A DNA stretch of 64,000 bases from Mesorhizobium amorphae CCNWGS0123 (GCF_001686985.1 NZ_CP015318.1:5640001-5704000), one strand, 5' to 3'. Positions 46,127 to 55,337 are shown, numbered from the stretch's first letter. The notes: a model not told the origin generated them from the letters alone. Numbers and translations are program-made.

Positions 46127-48184
46127 TTGGCCAGCGTGGTAGCAAGCGTGGTATTGCCCGTGGAATCCGTTCAAAAGATCCAAAGTGGCGAGGTTGCCGG
46201 CCTTTCCGTGCGCCTGCTCGGGCCGCTGACTGTTCTTCGCGGCGGCGTCGCGATAGCATTGCCGGCATCGCGCAAGCTGCGTGCGTTGCTGGCCTATCTC
46301 ACGCTCACGCCGCATGCCGTCGGGCGCAGTCGCCTGTGCGAGCTTCTGTGGGATGTGCCGAACGACCCGCGAGGCGAGCTTCGCTGGTGCCTCAGCAAGC
46401 TGCGCGGCGTTCTCGACGACCCTGATGTCAGCAGGATCGAAACGCAGGGCGACACGGTCGGGCTGCGCCTGGACGGCGTCTCGGTCGATGCCGTCGAGAT
46501 CGCCGCTGCCGCGGCGGCGGGAATAGCAACACTTGGCCCGGAGCGGCTGCAGGCGCTGTCCGACCTGTTCGCCGGCGATTTCCTCGATGGGCTGGAGCTG
46601 GACCGCTGTCCACATTTCGACAGCTGGCTGGTTGCACAACGCCGCCGGTTCACCTCTTGCCACATCGCCATCCTGGAACATCTGGTCAACACCCTGCCGG
46701 CTGGCTCCGACGCCTCTCCCTATCTCGACAAATGGCTGGAACTCGCGCCCTTCGACGTGCGCGCGCATGTGGCCCTGCTGGAGAACCTGGCCAGGCGGGG
46801 CCAGATCGGCCAGTGCGAGGAACACCTTGTTGTCGCCGCCCAGCTGTTTCAATCGGAAGAGCTGGAATTCGCACCCGTGCGCGAGGCATGGCGGGCGATC
46901 AAGGACCGGCAATCGGATGCAGCGCCAGGCGCGCAGCGGGCGATTGCCTTCGCGCCCCAAGTTCCGATCGCGCTTGCCGAACCGGATGCCGCCGCATCGC
47001 GCCGGGCCTCGCTTGCGGTCATGCCGTTTGTCGAGCACGCCGGCACCGAAGGCATTCGCGGCGGGCTGGCCGACGGCATGACCCACGACATCATCACCCG
47101 CCTCGCCAAGCTCAGGGATTTCTTCGTCATCGCGCGTGGGTCGATGTTCGCGCTGGCCGAGAAAAACATCGCGCCGGAGGATGCGGGGCGCCGGCTGAAC
47201 GTCGATTACGTGGCCACGGGAACCGTCCGCAGCCTGGCGGGCCGCATCATCGTCTCGGTCGAACTCATCGAGGTGCGCACGGCGAGGATCGTCTGGGCCG
47301 AGACCTTCGAGCGCAAGCAGGACGACATCTTCATCGTGCTCGACGATATCGGCAACAGCATCGTCTCCTCGATCGCGGCCGAGATCGCCACGGTCGAGCG
47401 CAACCGCGCCATGCTGAAGGCCCCCAACTCGCTCAATGCCTGGGAAGCCTATCACCGCGGCCTCTGGCACATGTACCGCTTCACCCGCACGGAGAACGAA
47501 CTGGCCCAGCAGTTCTTCGGCATGGCCTTGAAGCAGGACCCGACCTTCGCCCGCGCCTATGCCGGCCTCTCCTTCACCCATTGGCAGAACGCCTTCCAGC
47601 GCTGGGGCGATCGCGACCAGGAAACCGCGCTCGCCTTCGAAAGCGCCGGCCAGAGCCTGCTGGTCGACGACCACAACCCCGCCGCCCACTGGGCCATGGG
47701 CCGCGCGCTGTGGCTGCGCGGGGAACAGGACGGGTCCTTGCTCGAGCTGGAACGGGCCGTCGACCTCAGCCCGAACTTTGCGCTCGGCCATTATGCGCTG
47801 TCCTTCGTACAATCCCAGTCGGGCGACCCGAAATCCGCGATCGGCTCATCCGACCATTCGCGCCACCTCAGCCCCTTCGATCCGCTGCTGTTCGGCATGA
47901 TGGGGTCGCGGGCCATGGCGCTGGCCCGGCTCGGCCAGTTCGACGAGGCGGCCGAATGGGCCCTGAAAGCGGCCGCACGGCCCAACGCCCACACCATCAT
48001 CCTGTCGATCGCAGCGCATTGCCTGGCGCTGGCGGGCCGACAGGACGAGGCACGAAACTTCGCCGCCGCCATCCGCAAGACAATGCCGGACTACCGCGCC
48101 GACGATTTCATCGCCACCTTCCGCTTCGATTCCGAGGGGGAGGCGCTATTTCGGAATGGCGCCAGGCTCATCGGATTGAATTGA
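46127..48184 (+). CDS. BTAD/SARP-type regulator with TolB-like and TPR regions (copy 2)
   Basis: A 685-residue paralogue of the regulator at 40271-42310. The N-terminal DNA-binding domain starts near LSVRLLGPLTVL (residue 26), followed by the BTAD region (ELAPFDVRAHVALLENLAR), a TolB-N-like domain near 293 (SLAVMPFVEHAGTEG, GLADGMTHDIITRL, YVATGTVRSLAG) and TPRs from about 430 on. It diverges from the cysteine-synthase/decarboxylase/hydrolase operon with a 180-base gap, so it is the likely local regulator. The first 20 residues are repetitive and the real start may be a GTG further in. Confidence 0.85.
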   Translation: MASVVASVVLPVESVQKIQSGEVAGLSVRLLGPLTVLRGGVAIALPASRKLRALLAYLTLTPHAVGRSRLCELLWDVPNDPRGELRWCLSKLRGVLDDPDVSRIETQGDTVGLRLDGVSVDAVEIAAAAAAGIATLGPERLQALSDLFAGDFLDGLELDRCPHFDSWLVAQRRRFTSCHIAILEHLVNTLPAGSDASPYLDKWLELAPFDVRAHVALLENLARRGQIGQCEEHLVVAAQLFQSEELEFAPVREAWRAIKDRQSDAAPGAQRAIAFAPQVPIALAEPDAAASRRASLAVMPFVEHAGTEGIRGGLADGMTHDIITRLAKLRDFFVIARGSMFALAEKNIAPEDAGRRLNVDYVATGTVRSLAGRIIVSVELIEVRTARIVWAETFERKQDDIFIVLDDIGNSIVSSIAAEIATVERNRAMLKAPNSLNAWEAYHRGLWHMYRFTRTENELAQQFFGMALKQDPTFARAYAGLSFTHWQNAFQRWGDRDQETALAFESAGQSLLVDDHNPAAHWAMGRALWLRGEQDGSLLELERAVDLSPNFALGHYALSFVQSQSGDPKSAIGSSDHSRHLSPFDPLLFGMMGSRAMALARLGQFDEAAEWALKAAARPNAHTIILSIAAHCLALAGRQDEARNFAAAIRKTMPDYRADDFIATFRFDSEGEALFRNGARLIGLN

Positions 48185-48234
48185 ACTTCCAAGGCTGATG
48201 AACTGTCAGCTTCGCTCTAAGTATTTGTTTTGAC

Positions 48235-48278
48235 GCAATTCCGGACGGAAAACCGCCACGCACTTTTCCTGGAATTGC
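48235..48278. repeat. Imperfect 44-base palindrome, probable dispersed intergenic repeat
   Basis: GCAATTCC and GGAAAA on the left pair with TTTTCC and GGAATTGC on the right, separated by a short loop, forming a long hairpin between the two genes. From memory, almost the same palindrome occurs in many intergenic sites of Mesorhizobium genomes. It ends two bases from the stop of the convergent persulfide dioxygenase gene, so it may also serve in 3' end formation for both genes. Confidence 0.65.
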
Positions 48279-48279
48279 T

Positions 48280-49317
48280 TTAACGGACGAGCGGTCCGTC
48301 CGCCTTCTTCCACGCGTCGATGCCGCCATGGATGTGGCGGGCGCTGGCAATCCCGGCGTCCTGGGCGGCCTGAACCGCCATCGCCGAGCGTTCGCCGAAG
48401 GCGCAGTAGAACAAAAGCCGCTTACCGGTCGACCTGGCAAGCTCGTGCAGCATGCCGCCGGCGGCGATGTTTTCCTGCAGCCGGGGATAGGGCAGGTGGA
48501 TGGCGCCGGGGATGACGCCATGCCGTTCGCGCTCTGCATTCTCGCGCAGATCGATCAGCGCGACGTCGGGCCTGCCAACCAGCGCCAGCGCGACCTCGGC
48601 GGTGACCGACCAGCCCCGCCCGGCAATATCGTCCTGGTGCAGTCCGACCTTCATGTTGGCCGGCACGGCGACATCCATCATCTTCGGATTGGAGAGCTTC
48701 AGATTGTTCATGATCTCGACGTACTCATCCATCGACTTCACCTGCAGGCGCGGGTTGAACGCCTTCTCCTCGCCGATGGTCGAGACGGTCTCGCCCTTGT
48801 AGTCATGCGCCGGATAGATCAGCGTTTCGTTGGGCAGCTTGAGCAGGCGGCCGAAGATCGATTCATATTGCTGGCGCGGATCGCCATTCTGAAAGTCGGT
48901 GCGGCCGGTGCCGCGAATGAGCAGCGTATCGCCGGTGAACACCCGGTCCGGCAGAATGAAGCTGTAGGAATCGTCGGTGTGGCCAGGCGTGTAGATCACG
49001 TCGAGCGCCAGCCCCTCTATGGCGAGCTTGTCGCCGTCGGCAAGCCGCATCGACACCACGTCGGCCTTGGTCTGCTCGCCCATCACGGTCACGCAATGCG
49101 TTTTGTCGCGCAGCGCGCCGAGGCCGGTGATGTGGTCGGCATGCAGATGCGTGTCCACCGCCTTGACCAGCCTGAGGTCGAGTTCGTTGACGAGTTGCAG
49201 ATAGCGGTCGACCTTCTCCAGCACCGGATCGATGATCAGCGCCTCGCCGCCCTTGCGGCTGGCGAGCAGGTAGGAATAGGTGCCCGAAACGGAATCGAAG
49301 AGCTGTCGGAAGATCAT
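48280..49317 (-). CDS. Persulfide dioxygenase-like MBL fold fused to rhodanese
   Basis: A 345-residue two-domain sulfur enzyme. Residues 1-230 are a metallo-beta-lactamase domain with THLHADHITG (HxHxDH), YTPGHTDDSYSF and IYPAHDY, the set seen in ETHE1-type persulfide dioxygenases. Residues 245-345 are a rhodanese domain with the active Cys in FYCAFGERSAMA. The fusion couples sulfane-sulfur transfer to oxidation of glutathione persulfide to sulfite. ATG 49317 is used; earlier frame has no homology. It may help detoxify sulfide, perhaps in connection with the cysteine-synthase-like gene nearby. Confidence 0.9.
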   Translation of the reverse strand: MIFRQLFDSVSGTYSYLLASRKGGEALIIDPVLEKVDRYLQLVNELDLRLVKAVDTHLHADHITGLGALRDKTHCVTVMGEQTKADVVSMRLADGDKLAIEGLALDVIYTPGHTDDSYSFILPDRVFTGDTLLIRGTGRTDFQNGDPRQQYESIFGRLLKLPNETLIYPAHDYKGETVSTIGEEKAFNPRLQVKSMDEYVEIMNNLKLSNPKMMDVAVPANMKVGLHQDDIAGRGWSVTAEVALALVGRPDVALIDLRENAERERHGVIPGAIHLPYPRLQENIAAGGMLHELARSTGKRLLFYCAFGERSAMAVQAAQDAGIASARHIHGGIDAWKKADGPLVR

Positions 49318-49461
49318 CCCTTGCACCCTAGCCGGCCGCGGCACGACCGGCCGCGCGAATAGTGTAACACTAGGGCGCGGTTCCGGCACCTGCCAGCCGT
49401 ACCAAAGGTGCGGCCCTTGCCTCGCGGCCGCAACTTCGGCCACTTACTGAACCGCAGGCGG

Positions 49462-50643
49462 CTACCGCCGCAGCACCGCGCTCAGCACGTCTCTGATGCC
49501 GATCGCGCCGACAAAACGCGACTGGTCGTCGAACAGCGCCACCGGTGCGGTCTGCGAGCGGTGCATGGCCAGCATCACCGTCTTGAGTGACGTGCCTGGG
49601 GTTGCCCAGAACACCTGAGCGGTCTCCTCTGGCTGGGCTTCGATGTCGGTGCACGAAACCCACACCGCTGGCTTGCCGTCGCGTTCCGCCGCCGCCACCA
49701 GCCCGTGCTCGTCTATCTTGAAACGCGTCGTCTTGCGCCGGTCGAGCCAGACCCAGCCGTCGGTGCTCTCTTCGAGATCGCGGCGGTCGCGCATCACGTT
49801 CCAGGCGGTCAGCACCGAGAGCGGGTTAACATTGGCGATGAAGTCGCGGACATAGTCGTTGGCGGGCCTGAGCACGATGTCCTCCGGCGCGCCGGTCTGG
49901 ACGATGCGCCCGCCCTCCATGATGGTAATGTGAGTGCCGATCTTGAGCGCCTCCTCGAGATCGTGGCTGACGAAGATGATGGTCTTCTTCAGCTCGGCCT
50001 GCAGTTGCAGCAACTCGTCCTGCAGCTTGGTCCGGATCAGCGGATCGAGCGCCGAAAACGGCTCGTCCATCAACAGAATCGGCGCCTCGGTGGCAAAGGC
50101 GCGCGCCAGACCGACGCGCTGCTGCATGCCGCCGGAAAGCTCGTGGGCGTATTTCTTCGACCACTGGTCGAGATTGACCAGCTTGAGCTGGCGATGCACA
50201 CGTTCCTTGCGCTCGGCGTCGGGCATGCCGGCGAGCTCAAGGCCGAGACCGACGTTTTCCTCCACCGTGCGCCACGGCAGCAGGCCGAACTGCTGGAACA
50301 CCATCGCCACCTGCTTTTGCCGCAGCCGCCGAAGCGTCGCCTCATCACAGGTAACGACGTCGACCGTGCCGTCACCGTCCTTGACCAGAACCTGGCCGCG
50401 AGAAACGACGTTCAGCCGGTTGACGGCCCTGAGCAACGTCGACTTGCCTGAACCGGAAAGACCCATGAGGACCGAAATCTCGCCCTCATGCACGGTCAGG
50501 CTGGCGCCGGCGCAACCCAGCACATTGCCGGTCTTCTCCAGGATTTCGGCGCGGGTGGCGCCGCTGTCGATGAGCGCCAGCGAACCGGCCTGGTCGGCGC
50601 CGAAGACGATATCGACGTTCTTGAAATCAACGGCGACGGTCAT
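49462..50643 (-). CDS. choV: Choline ABC transporter ATP-binding protein
   Basis: A 393-residue ATPase of the glycine-betaine/choline (OTCN) importer family. It has Walker A (GLSGSGKST), FQQFGLLPWRTV at the Q-loop, LSGGMQQRVG, and LLMDEPFSALDPLIR. The C-terminal 110 residues (from about 280) are CBS-like and end in VGAIGIRDVLSAVL, typical of ProV/ChoV, and sense ionic strength in relatives. The GTG/ATG overlaps the permease stop by four bases. The name rests on the binding protein of the same operon. Confidence 0.9.
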   Translation of the reverse strand: MTVAVDFKNVDIVFGADQAGSLALIDSGATRAEILEKTGNVLGCAGASLTVHEGEISVLMGLSGSGKSTLLRAVNRLNVVSRGQVLVKDGDGTVDVVTCDEATLRRLRQKQVAMVFQQFGLLPWRTVEENVGLGLELAGMPDAERKERVHRQLKLVNLDQWSKKYAHELSGGMQQRVGLARAFATEAPILLMDEPFSALDPLIRTKLQDELLQLQAELKKTIIFVSHDLEEALKIGTHITIMEGGRIVQTGAPEDIVLRPANDYVRDFIANVNPLSVLTAWNVMRDRRDLEESTDGWVWLDRRKTTRFKIDEHGLVAAAERDGKPAVWVSCTDIEAQPEETAQVFWATPGTSLKTVMLAMHRSQTAPVALFDDQSRFVGAIGIRDVLSAVLRR

Positions 50644-51494
50644 TTCTTGCCTCCAACGCCAATACGGGTCATTCGGTCGAGCACGATGGCAAGCACGACG
50701 ATTGCCAGACCGGCTTCAAGCCCAAGGTCGATCCTGCGCGAGCCGAGCGCCCGGTTGATCTCGGTGCCGAGGCCGCCGGCGCCGATGAGGGCCGCGAAAA
50801 CCACCATCGACAGCGACAGCATGATCGACTGTGTCAGGCCGGCCATGATGGTGGGCAGCGCCGAGGGCAGCTCGACCTTCCATAGGAGTTGTCTTTTGGT
50901 GGCGCCGAACGCCTCGCCGGCCTCGACGATCGACTTCGGTACCGAAGTGACACCGAGATGGGTAAGACGTACCGAAGTCGGGATGACGAAGATGATGGTG
51001 ACGATGAGGCCGGGCGCGTTGCCAAGGCCGAACAGGGTCAGCACCGGGATCAGGTAGACGAAGGTCGGCAGCGTCTGCATCAGGTCCAGCACGGGCAGCA
51101 TGATGCGGTAGACTTTCGGCTTGTGCGCGGCCCAGATGCCGAGCGGCACGCCTATGGCCATCGAGGCGGCGGCGGCGGCAACCACCAGCACCAGCGTCTC
51201 GACAGTCTGTTTCCAGAGGTTCTGGTTCAGGATGAACAGCAGCCCGAGGAAGACGGCGACGGCCAGGCCCCTGGAGCGCTGCAGGAAATAGGCGAGCACC
51301 GCAATCAGCGCGATGAGCAGGACGGGCGGCAACAGCAGAAGTCCGTCGACTACCCCGTCGAGCAGGAAATTGAGGCTGTTGGAAAAAGCCCTGAAGACGG
51401 TATCGAAATTGTCTGTAAGAAAGCCGAAGAAGGCCTTCCCCCACGGACCTATGGGGATCTTGTAGGCGACCAGGAATTTCGAAATCGGATCCAT
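50640..51494 (-). CDS. choW: Choline ABC transporter permease
   Basis: A 284-residue inner-membrane permease with about six or seven helices. The hallmark is the cytoplasmic loop EAGEAFGATKRQLLWKVELPSALP (EAA loop) near residues 196-219, which contacts the ATPase. The N-terminal part (IPIGPWGKAFFGFLTDNFD) resembles ProW and rhizobial ChoW. It lies between choX and choV, after an intercistronic hairpin, and overlaps choV by four bases. Confidence 0.9.
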   Translation of the reverse strand: MDPISKFLVAYKIPIGPWGKAFFGFLTDNFDTVFRAFSNSLNFLLDGVVDGLLLLPPVLLIALIAVLAYFLQRSRGLAVAVFLGLLFILNQNLWKQTVETLVLVVAAAAASMAIGVPLGIWAAHKPKVYRIMLPVLDLMQTLPTFVYLIPVLTLFGLGNAPGLIVTIIFVIPTSVRLTHLGVTSVPKSIVEAGEAFGATKRQLLWKVELPSALPTIMAGLTQSIMLSLSMVVFAALIGAGGLGTEINRALGSRRIDLGLEAGLAIVVLAIVLDRMTRIGVGGKK

Positions 51495-51551
51495 CTTGCC
51501 CCTCTATGGCTGCGCCATCCTTGCCGGACGGTCATCTTGTCACAGGATATG

Positions 51552-51583
51552 AAAAAGGGCAGCCTTTTCCACGATGGCTGCCC
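51552..51583 (-). terminator. Hairpin between choX and choW
   Basis: Leftward, GGGCAGCC and GGCTGCCC form an 8-base-pair stem around an 11-base loop, followed by TTTTT (51556-51552). Its place between binding-protein and permease genes suggests partial termination or 3'-end protection, giving more binding protein than membrane components. Confidence 0.8.
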
Positions 51584-51613
51584 TTTTCCGGTCACGCCGG
51601 ATTCAAGGTCGGC

Positions 51614-52549
51614 TCAGCCTCCGAGTGCGGTCTTGACCGCCGCGGCGGCATCACCGCCGTCGAAGGTGGTCACGCCGGCGATCCAGGGCGCAACCGCGTC
51701 CGGATGCTTCTTCAGCCAGTCGGTCGCGACCGTGTTGGCGTCGCCGCCCTTGAGGATCGCGTCCATCATCTCGCCTTCCATGTCGAGGTTGAACTTCAAA
51801 TTGGCGATGAACTTGCCTGCATTCGGGCACTCGGTGGTGTAGCCCTTGCGCACATTGGTATGCACAGTGGCAGCGCCGAAGCCGCTATCGCCCATTCCGT
51901 CGAGATAGGTGATCTTCATGGCTCCCATCACCGGATGCGGCGTCCAGCCGAGGAAGGCGATCCATTCGTTGTTCTTCATCGACTGCTCGGCCTGGGTGAG
52001 CATGCCGGCTTCCGACGACTCGACCAGTTCGAAGCCTTCGAGGTTGTCCTTCGGGTTCTTGATCATGTCGAGGATGATGCGGTTGCCGTCATTGCCGGCC
52101 TCGATGCCGTAGATCTTGCCGTCGAACTTGTCCTTGAACTTGCCGAGGTCGGTCAACGTCTTGACGCCGGCGTCCGCGACATAGGTCGGCACAACGATGC
52201 CGTAGCCAGCACCGCTGAGGTTCTCACTGATGGTCTCGACCGAGCCGTCGGCGGTGTAGTCCTTGATGTCGTTGGTCATCGACGGCATCCAGTTGCCGAG
52301 GAAGACGTCGAGATCCTTGTTCTTCAGCGAGGCCATGGTGACCGGAACCGACAGCTGGATCACCTGCGGCTCGTAGCCGAGCGCGGTGAGCAGCACCGAG
52401 GCGACACCGGTCGTCGCCTGGATGTCGGTCCAGCCGACATCGGAAAGACGTACCGCCTTGCAGCTTTCCGGATCTCCGGCAAAGGCAGCGCTCGTGGACA
52501 GGAAAGCCGCCAGACCGAGGCCGGCGACGTAGGAATTCATACGCGACAT
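51614..52549 (-). CDS. choX: Choline-binding periplasmic protein
   Basis: A 311-residue periplasmic binding protein; residues 1-24 are the signal peptide (SAAFA-GD). It is OpuAC-family and shows the ChoX pattern: W40 and D42 in DVGWTDIQ, the tryptophan of FLGNWMPSM, and AFLGWTPHPV, residues that build the aromatic cage for the trimethylammonium group, with Cys pairs likely forming a disulfide. The GGGAG site lies 7 bases ahead. Choline taken up this way is used by rhizobia as carbon source and betaine precursor. Choline over glycine betaine is a judgement from similarity to S. meliloti ChoX. Confidence 0.88.
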   Translation of the reverse strand: MSRMNSYVAGLGLAAFLSTSAAFAGDPESCKAVRLSDVGWTDIQATTGVASVLLTALGYEPQVIQLSVPVTMASLKNKDLDVFLGNWMPSMTNDIKDYTADGSVETISENLSGAGYGIVVPTYVADAGVKTLTDLGKFKDKFDGKIYGIEAGNDGNRIILDMIKNPKDNLEGFELVESSEAGMLTQAEQSMKNNEWIAFLGWTPHPVMGAMKITYLDGMGDSGFGAATVHTNVRKGYTTECPNAGKFIANLKFNLDMEGEMMDAILKGGDANTVATDWLKKHPDAVAPWIAGVTTFDGGDAAAAVKTALGG

Positions 52550-52787
52550 AGATATTCTCCCATTGCGATTCTTTTGGCGAAGCGAAGTAACGGTTTTGAT
52601 CTCCGCCTTGTTTCGTCAGCCAAACACCATTCTGGTGCGGTTTCAAGCACTAAGGCAATCACGATGAACGGCGCCGGCTGGCCGATCAGCGACACGCATG
52701 CCGCTTTTTTGATGGCAGGCGGCTTTTTCAGGGGAATGAGCCACCGCCCCCTCCCCGCGCCGGGACAAGTCGGCTTAAAAGAGCAGG

Positions 52788-53399
52788 ATGGCCAAGCTTT
52801 ATTTTAACTATGCGACGATGAATGCCGGCAAGACGACGATGCTGCTACAGGCGTCCTACAATTATCGCGAACGCGGCATGACGACGATGCTGTTCGTCGC
52901 CGGCCACTACCGCAAGGGCGACACCGGGCTGATCTCGTCGCGCATCGGCCTGGAAACGGAGGCCGAGATGTTTCGTGACGGCGACGACCTCTACGCCCGC
53001 GTCGCCGAGCATCACGACCACGCGACCGTGCATTGCGTCTTCGTCGACGAGGCGCAGTTCCTCGAGGAAGGTCAGGTCTGGCAACTCGCCCGCATCGCCG
53101 ACCGGCTGAACATCCCGGTCATGTGCTACGGCCTGCGCACCGATTTCCAGGGCAAGCTGTTCTCCGGTTCGCGCGCGCTGCTGGCGATTGCCGACGATCT
53201 GCGCGAAGTGCGAACCATCTGCCGCTGCGGCCGCAAGGCGACGATGGTCGTGCGCCTCGGCCCGGACGGCAAGGTGGCGAGGCAGGGCGAGCAGGTGGCG
53301 ATCGGCAAAGACGTCTATGTCTCGCTCTGCCGCCGCCACTGGGAAGAGGAAATGGGCAGGGCGGCGCCCGACGATTTCATCGGCTTCACCAGGGCCTGA
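52788..53399 (+). CDS. tdk: Thymidine kinase
   Basis: A 203-residue type II thymidine kinase for nucleoside salvage. The P-loop is YATMNAGKTTMLL (residues 8-20), the catalytic region VFVDEAQFL near 83, the lasso loop GLRTDFQGKLF near 109, and the structural zinc is bound by the Cys pair CRCG near 146 and CRRHW near 184. Normal family length. It is monocistronic, downstream of the divergent choXWV operon with a 238-base gap that must hold both promoters. Confidence 0.96.
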   Translation: MAKLYFNYATMNAGKTTMLLQASYNYRERGMTTMLFVAGHYRKGDTGLISSRIGLETEAEMFRDGDDLYARVAEHHDHATVHCVFVDEAQFLEEGQVWQLARIADRLNIPVMCYGLRTDFQGKLFSGSRALLAIADDLREVRTICRCGRKATMVVRLGPDGKVARQGEQVAIGKDVYVSLCRRHWEEEMGRAAPDDFIGFTRA

Positions 53400-53528
53400 C
53401 CGGCGCGGCGGGCTCTGCCGCCGGCTCCGCGGCGGCCGGATCGAGCAGCCAATCCGCCACGATGTGCTTGTTTTTGTTAGGGCCTCGGTCCTATAGACCC
53501 GTCAGCCAGAACTCTCCGGGGTCAGCCA

Positions 53529-53918
53529 ATGCTTCGAGCCGTTTCGTCTGCCGCTGCCCTTTTCCTCGCCGGCGTTCTTGCCGCGCATGCCGACGGCGAC
53601 GCGGCACTCGGCAAGAAGGTCTTCAACCGATGCATCGCCTGTCACGAGGCGGCAACCGAGCGCGACAAGGTCGGCCCGCATCTGCTGGGCGTCGTCGGCC
53701 GAACGGCCGGTACGGCCGAAAGCTTCCTTGGCCATTATTCGCAGGCCATGAAGGATGCCGGCGCCGCCGGCCTGGTCTGGGACGAGGCGAACCTTGCCGT
53801 GTACCTGCACGCGCCCAAGCTGAAGGTTCCCGGCAACAAGATGGCCTTTGCCGGCCTGAGCAACGACGCCGACATCGCCAATGTCATCGCCTATCTGAAG
53901 GCCGACCCGAAGCCCTGA
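53529..53918 (+). CDS. Periplasmic class I cytochrome c
   Basis: A 129-residue exported cytochrome. After a signal peptide (residues 1-21) the haem site CIACH appears near 35-39, GPHLLGVVGR near 51, and the axial Met in VPGNKMAFAG near 98-107. The spacing matches mitochondrial-like cytochrome c2/c550, which accepts electrons from the bc1 complex (petABC, also in this window) and passes them to an oxidase. ATG 53529 begins a typical signal sequence. Confidence 0.92.
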   Translation: MLRAVSSAAALFLAGVLAAHADGDAALGKKVFNRCIACHEAATERDKVGPHLLGVVGRTAGTAESFLGHYSQAMKDAGAAGLVWDEANLAVYLHAPKLKVPGNKMAFAGLSNDADIANVIAYLKADPKP

Positions 53919-54248
53919 GCCCGGCCGGCGGGCAAGATCGCGTTGGCGCCGGTCCAGCATGCCCACTGCCGCCGCCGAGCCTGCTGCAATCATTTGCCGA
54001 ATATTGAGGCAGCCGTCCCATTGGGAATCGAATGCTTTTTTGCCGCTGCTTCCGTCCAAAAGTCCGGCGGCACGTGAACTGCGCCCGACCGAGCAGGTAG
54101 TCAACCCATGAGAATGGTTCATTTATCTTTCAAGGGAGGATCGAAACCTTTTGTTTTCGCAGCTCCTCTTGTCTTGCGTCTTTCAATCCCCGGATGCTCC
54201 ACATATATTCGCGCCGACACGAAACCGATGCCGATGCGGGAGGCCCCT
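53919..54248. other. Intergenic region ahead of the five-gene AAA+/DUF2333 operon
   Basis: These 330 bases end in GGGAGGCCCCT before the first start of the operon. Several ATGs occur in frame upstream (54108, 54228), but the sequence there does not look protein-like. The region is more AT-rich towards its end (TTTATCTTTC, ATATATTCG), which fits a promoter, yet I could not choose boxes with confidence. No RNA gene was seen. Confidence 0.4.
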
Positions 54249-55337
54249 ATGGCGACATTGCAGAATTTCGATGCCGAAATTGCCAAGACCAAGCAGGTCG
54301 TGCAGGACATGCGCTCCAAGATCGAGCAGTCCGGCACCGTACTCGACACGCTGGCCCAGGCCGACAAGAAGATCGGCGACGCCAATTTCGAAATCGAGAA
54401 CGCCCGCATCGAGGATGTGCTCAAGCAGCAGAAGGTGATGGAAGGCAACATCGCCGATCTGATCATCGGGCTGGAGGACGCCACCAACGTCTTCGGCGCC
54501 GAATTCGAGAGCATGAAGAACTATACCGGCTGGGAAAGCTTCGTCGGCATCTTCTCGGCCCAGAGCAAACAGCGCATGCGTACCGACCGCGTCCGCAACA
54601 TGTCGCTGGCCGGCAACCTGCAGGAACTGCTGGCCAAGTCCGACACCATCGTCGGCATCCTCAAGGCACAGAAGGAAGTTCTCGACCAGCGCTACAAGAC
54701 CTCCGAGGCCAGCCTGTCGCAGGTCATCGAGCGCCGCAAGACCACCATGACGAACCTCGAAGCGGTGCAGAAACGCATCGAGGAGCTCAACCCGATGCTG
54801 CTCGACATCGAGAACAAGATCGCCGCCTCGACCAGCCAGAAGGAGCGCACGCAGCTCGAAGGCGAGCGCTCGAAGCTCGCCACCGAATACAATGAGAAGC
54901 AGGCCAAGGAGCAGGAATTGCTGGCCGAAAGCCAGACGCTGGAGCGCTACACCTCGATGTTCCAGACCTTCGTCGATTCGCTCAACAACCAGATCGCCGC
55001 GCAGTCGACGCTGATCAACAAGCTGACCATCGATACCGAGCAGCGCATCGTGCTCTACAAGGCCCTGGAAGACTCGCTGAAGACCGCCGCGCAGCAGGAC
55101 GTCGCCCACAAGATCAACACGCTGGGCAGCCAGGTCGACAACACCGCCGAGGAAACCATGGCCGGCATCGGCGCCGCCTCGCAGAAGCACATCGGCGATC
55201 TTCTCGAAATGCACGAGAAGAACATGGTGGCCACCGCCGACATCCAGCGCCGCAAGAAGCTGGCCGACGATGCCTTTGCCCGCCGCTTCGACGAGGTGAT
55301 GAAGAAGCACAATTCGGCCAACTACGTGCAGTCGTAA
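54249..55337 (+). CDS. Long coiled-coil protein, first gene of the AAA+/DUF2333 operon
   Basis: A 362-residue soluble protein dominated by heptad-rich helices: residues 5-85 and 130-260 (VLDQRYKTSEASLSQVIE, MLLDIENKIAAS) form extended coiled coils, and the C-terminal third (YTSMFQTFVDSLNNQIAAQ to the end) is helical. No signal peptide, no membrane helix. It has a vague likeness to TelA/KlaA-type proteins, but I cannot claim homology. GGAGG lies five bases ahead of ATG 54249. As the first gene of five, it may form a rod-like scaffold or adaptor for the AAA+ ATPase. Confidence 0.85.
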   Translation: MATLQNFDAEIAKTKQVVQDMRSKIEQSGTVLDTLAQADKKIGDANFEIENARIEDVLKQQKVMEGNIADLIIGLEDATNVFGAEFESMKNYTGWESFVGIFSAQSKQRMRTDRVRNMSLAGNLQELLAKSDTIVGILKAQKEVLDQRYKTSEASLSQVIERRKTTMTNLEAVQKRIEELNPMLLDIENKIAASTSQKERTQLEGERSKLATEYNEKQAKEQELLAESQTLERYTSMFQTFVDSLNNQIAAQSTLINKLTIDTEQRIVLYKALEDSLKTAAQQDVAHKINTLGSQVDNTAEETMAGIGAASQKHIGDLLEMHEKNMVATADIQRRKKLADDAFARRFDEVMKKHNSANYVQS

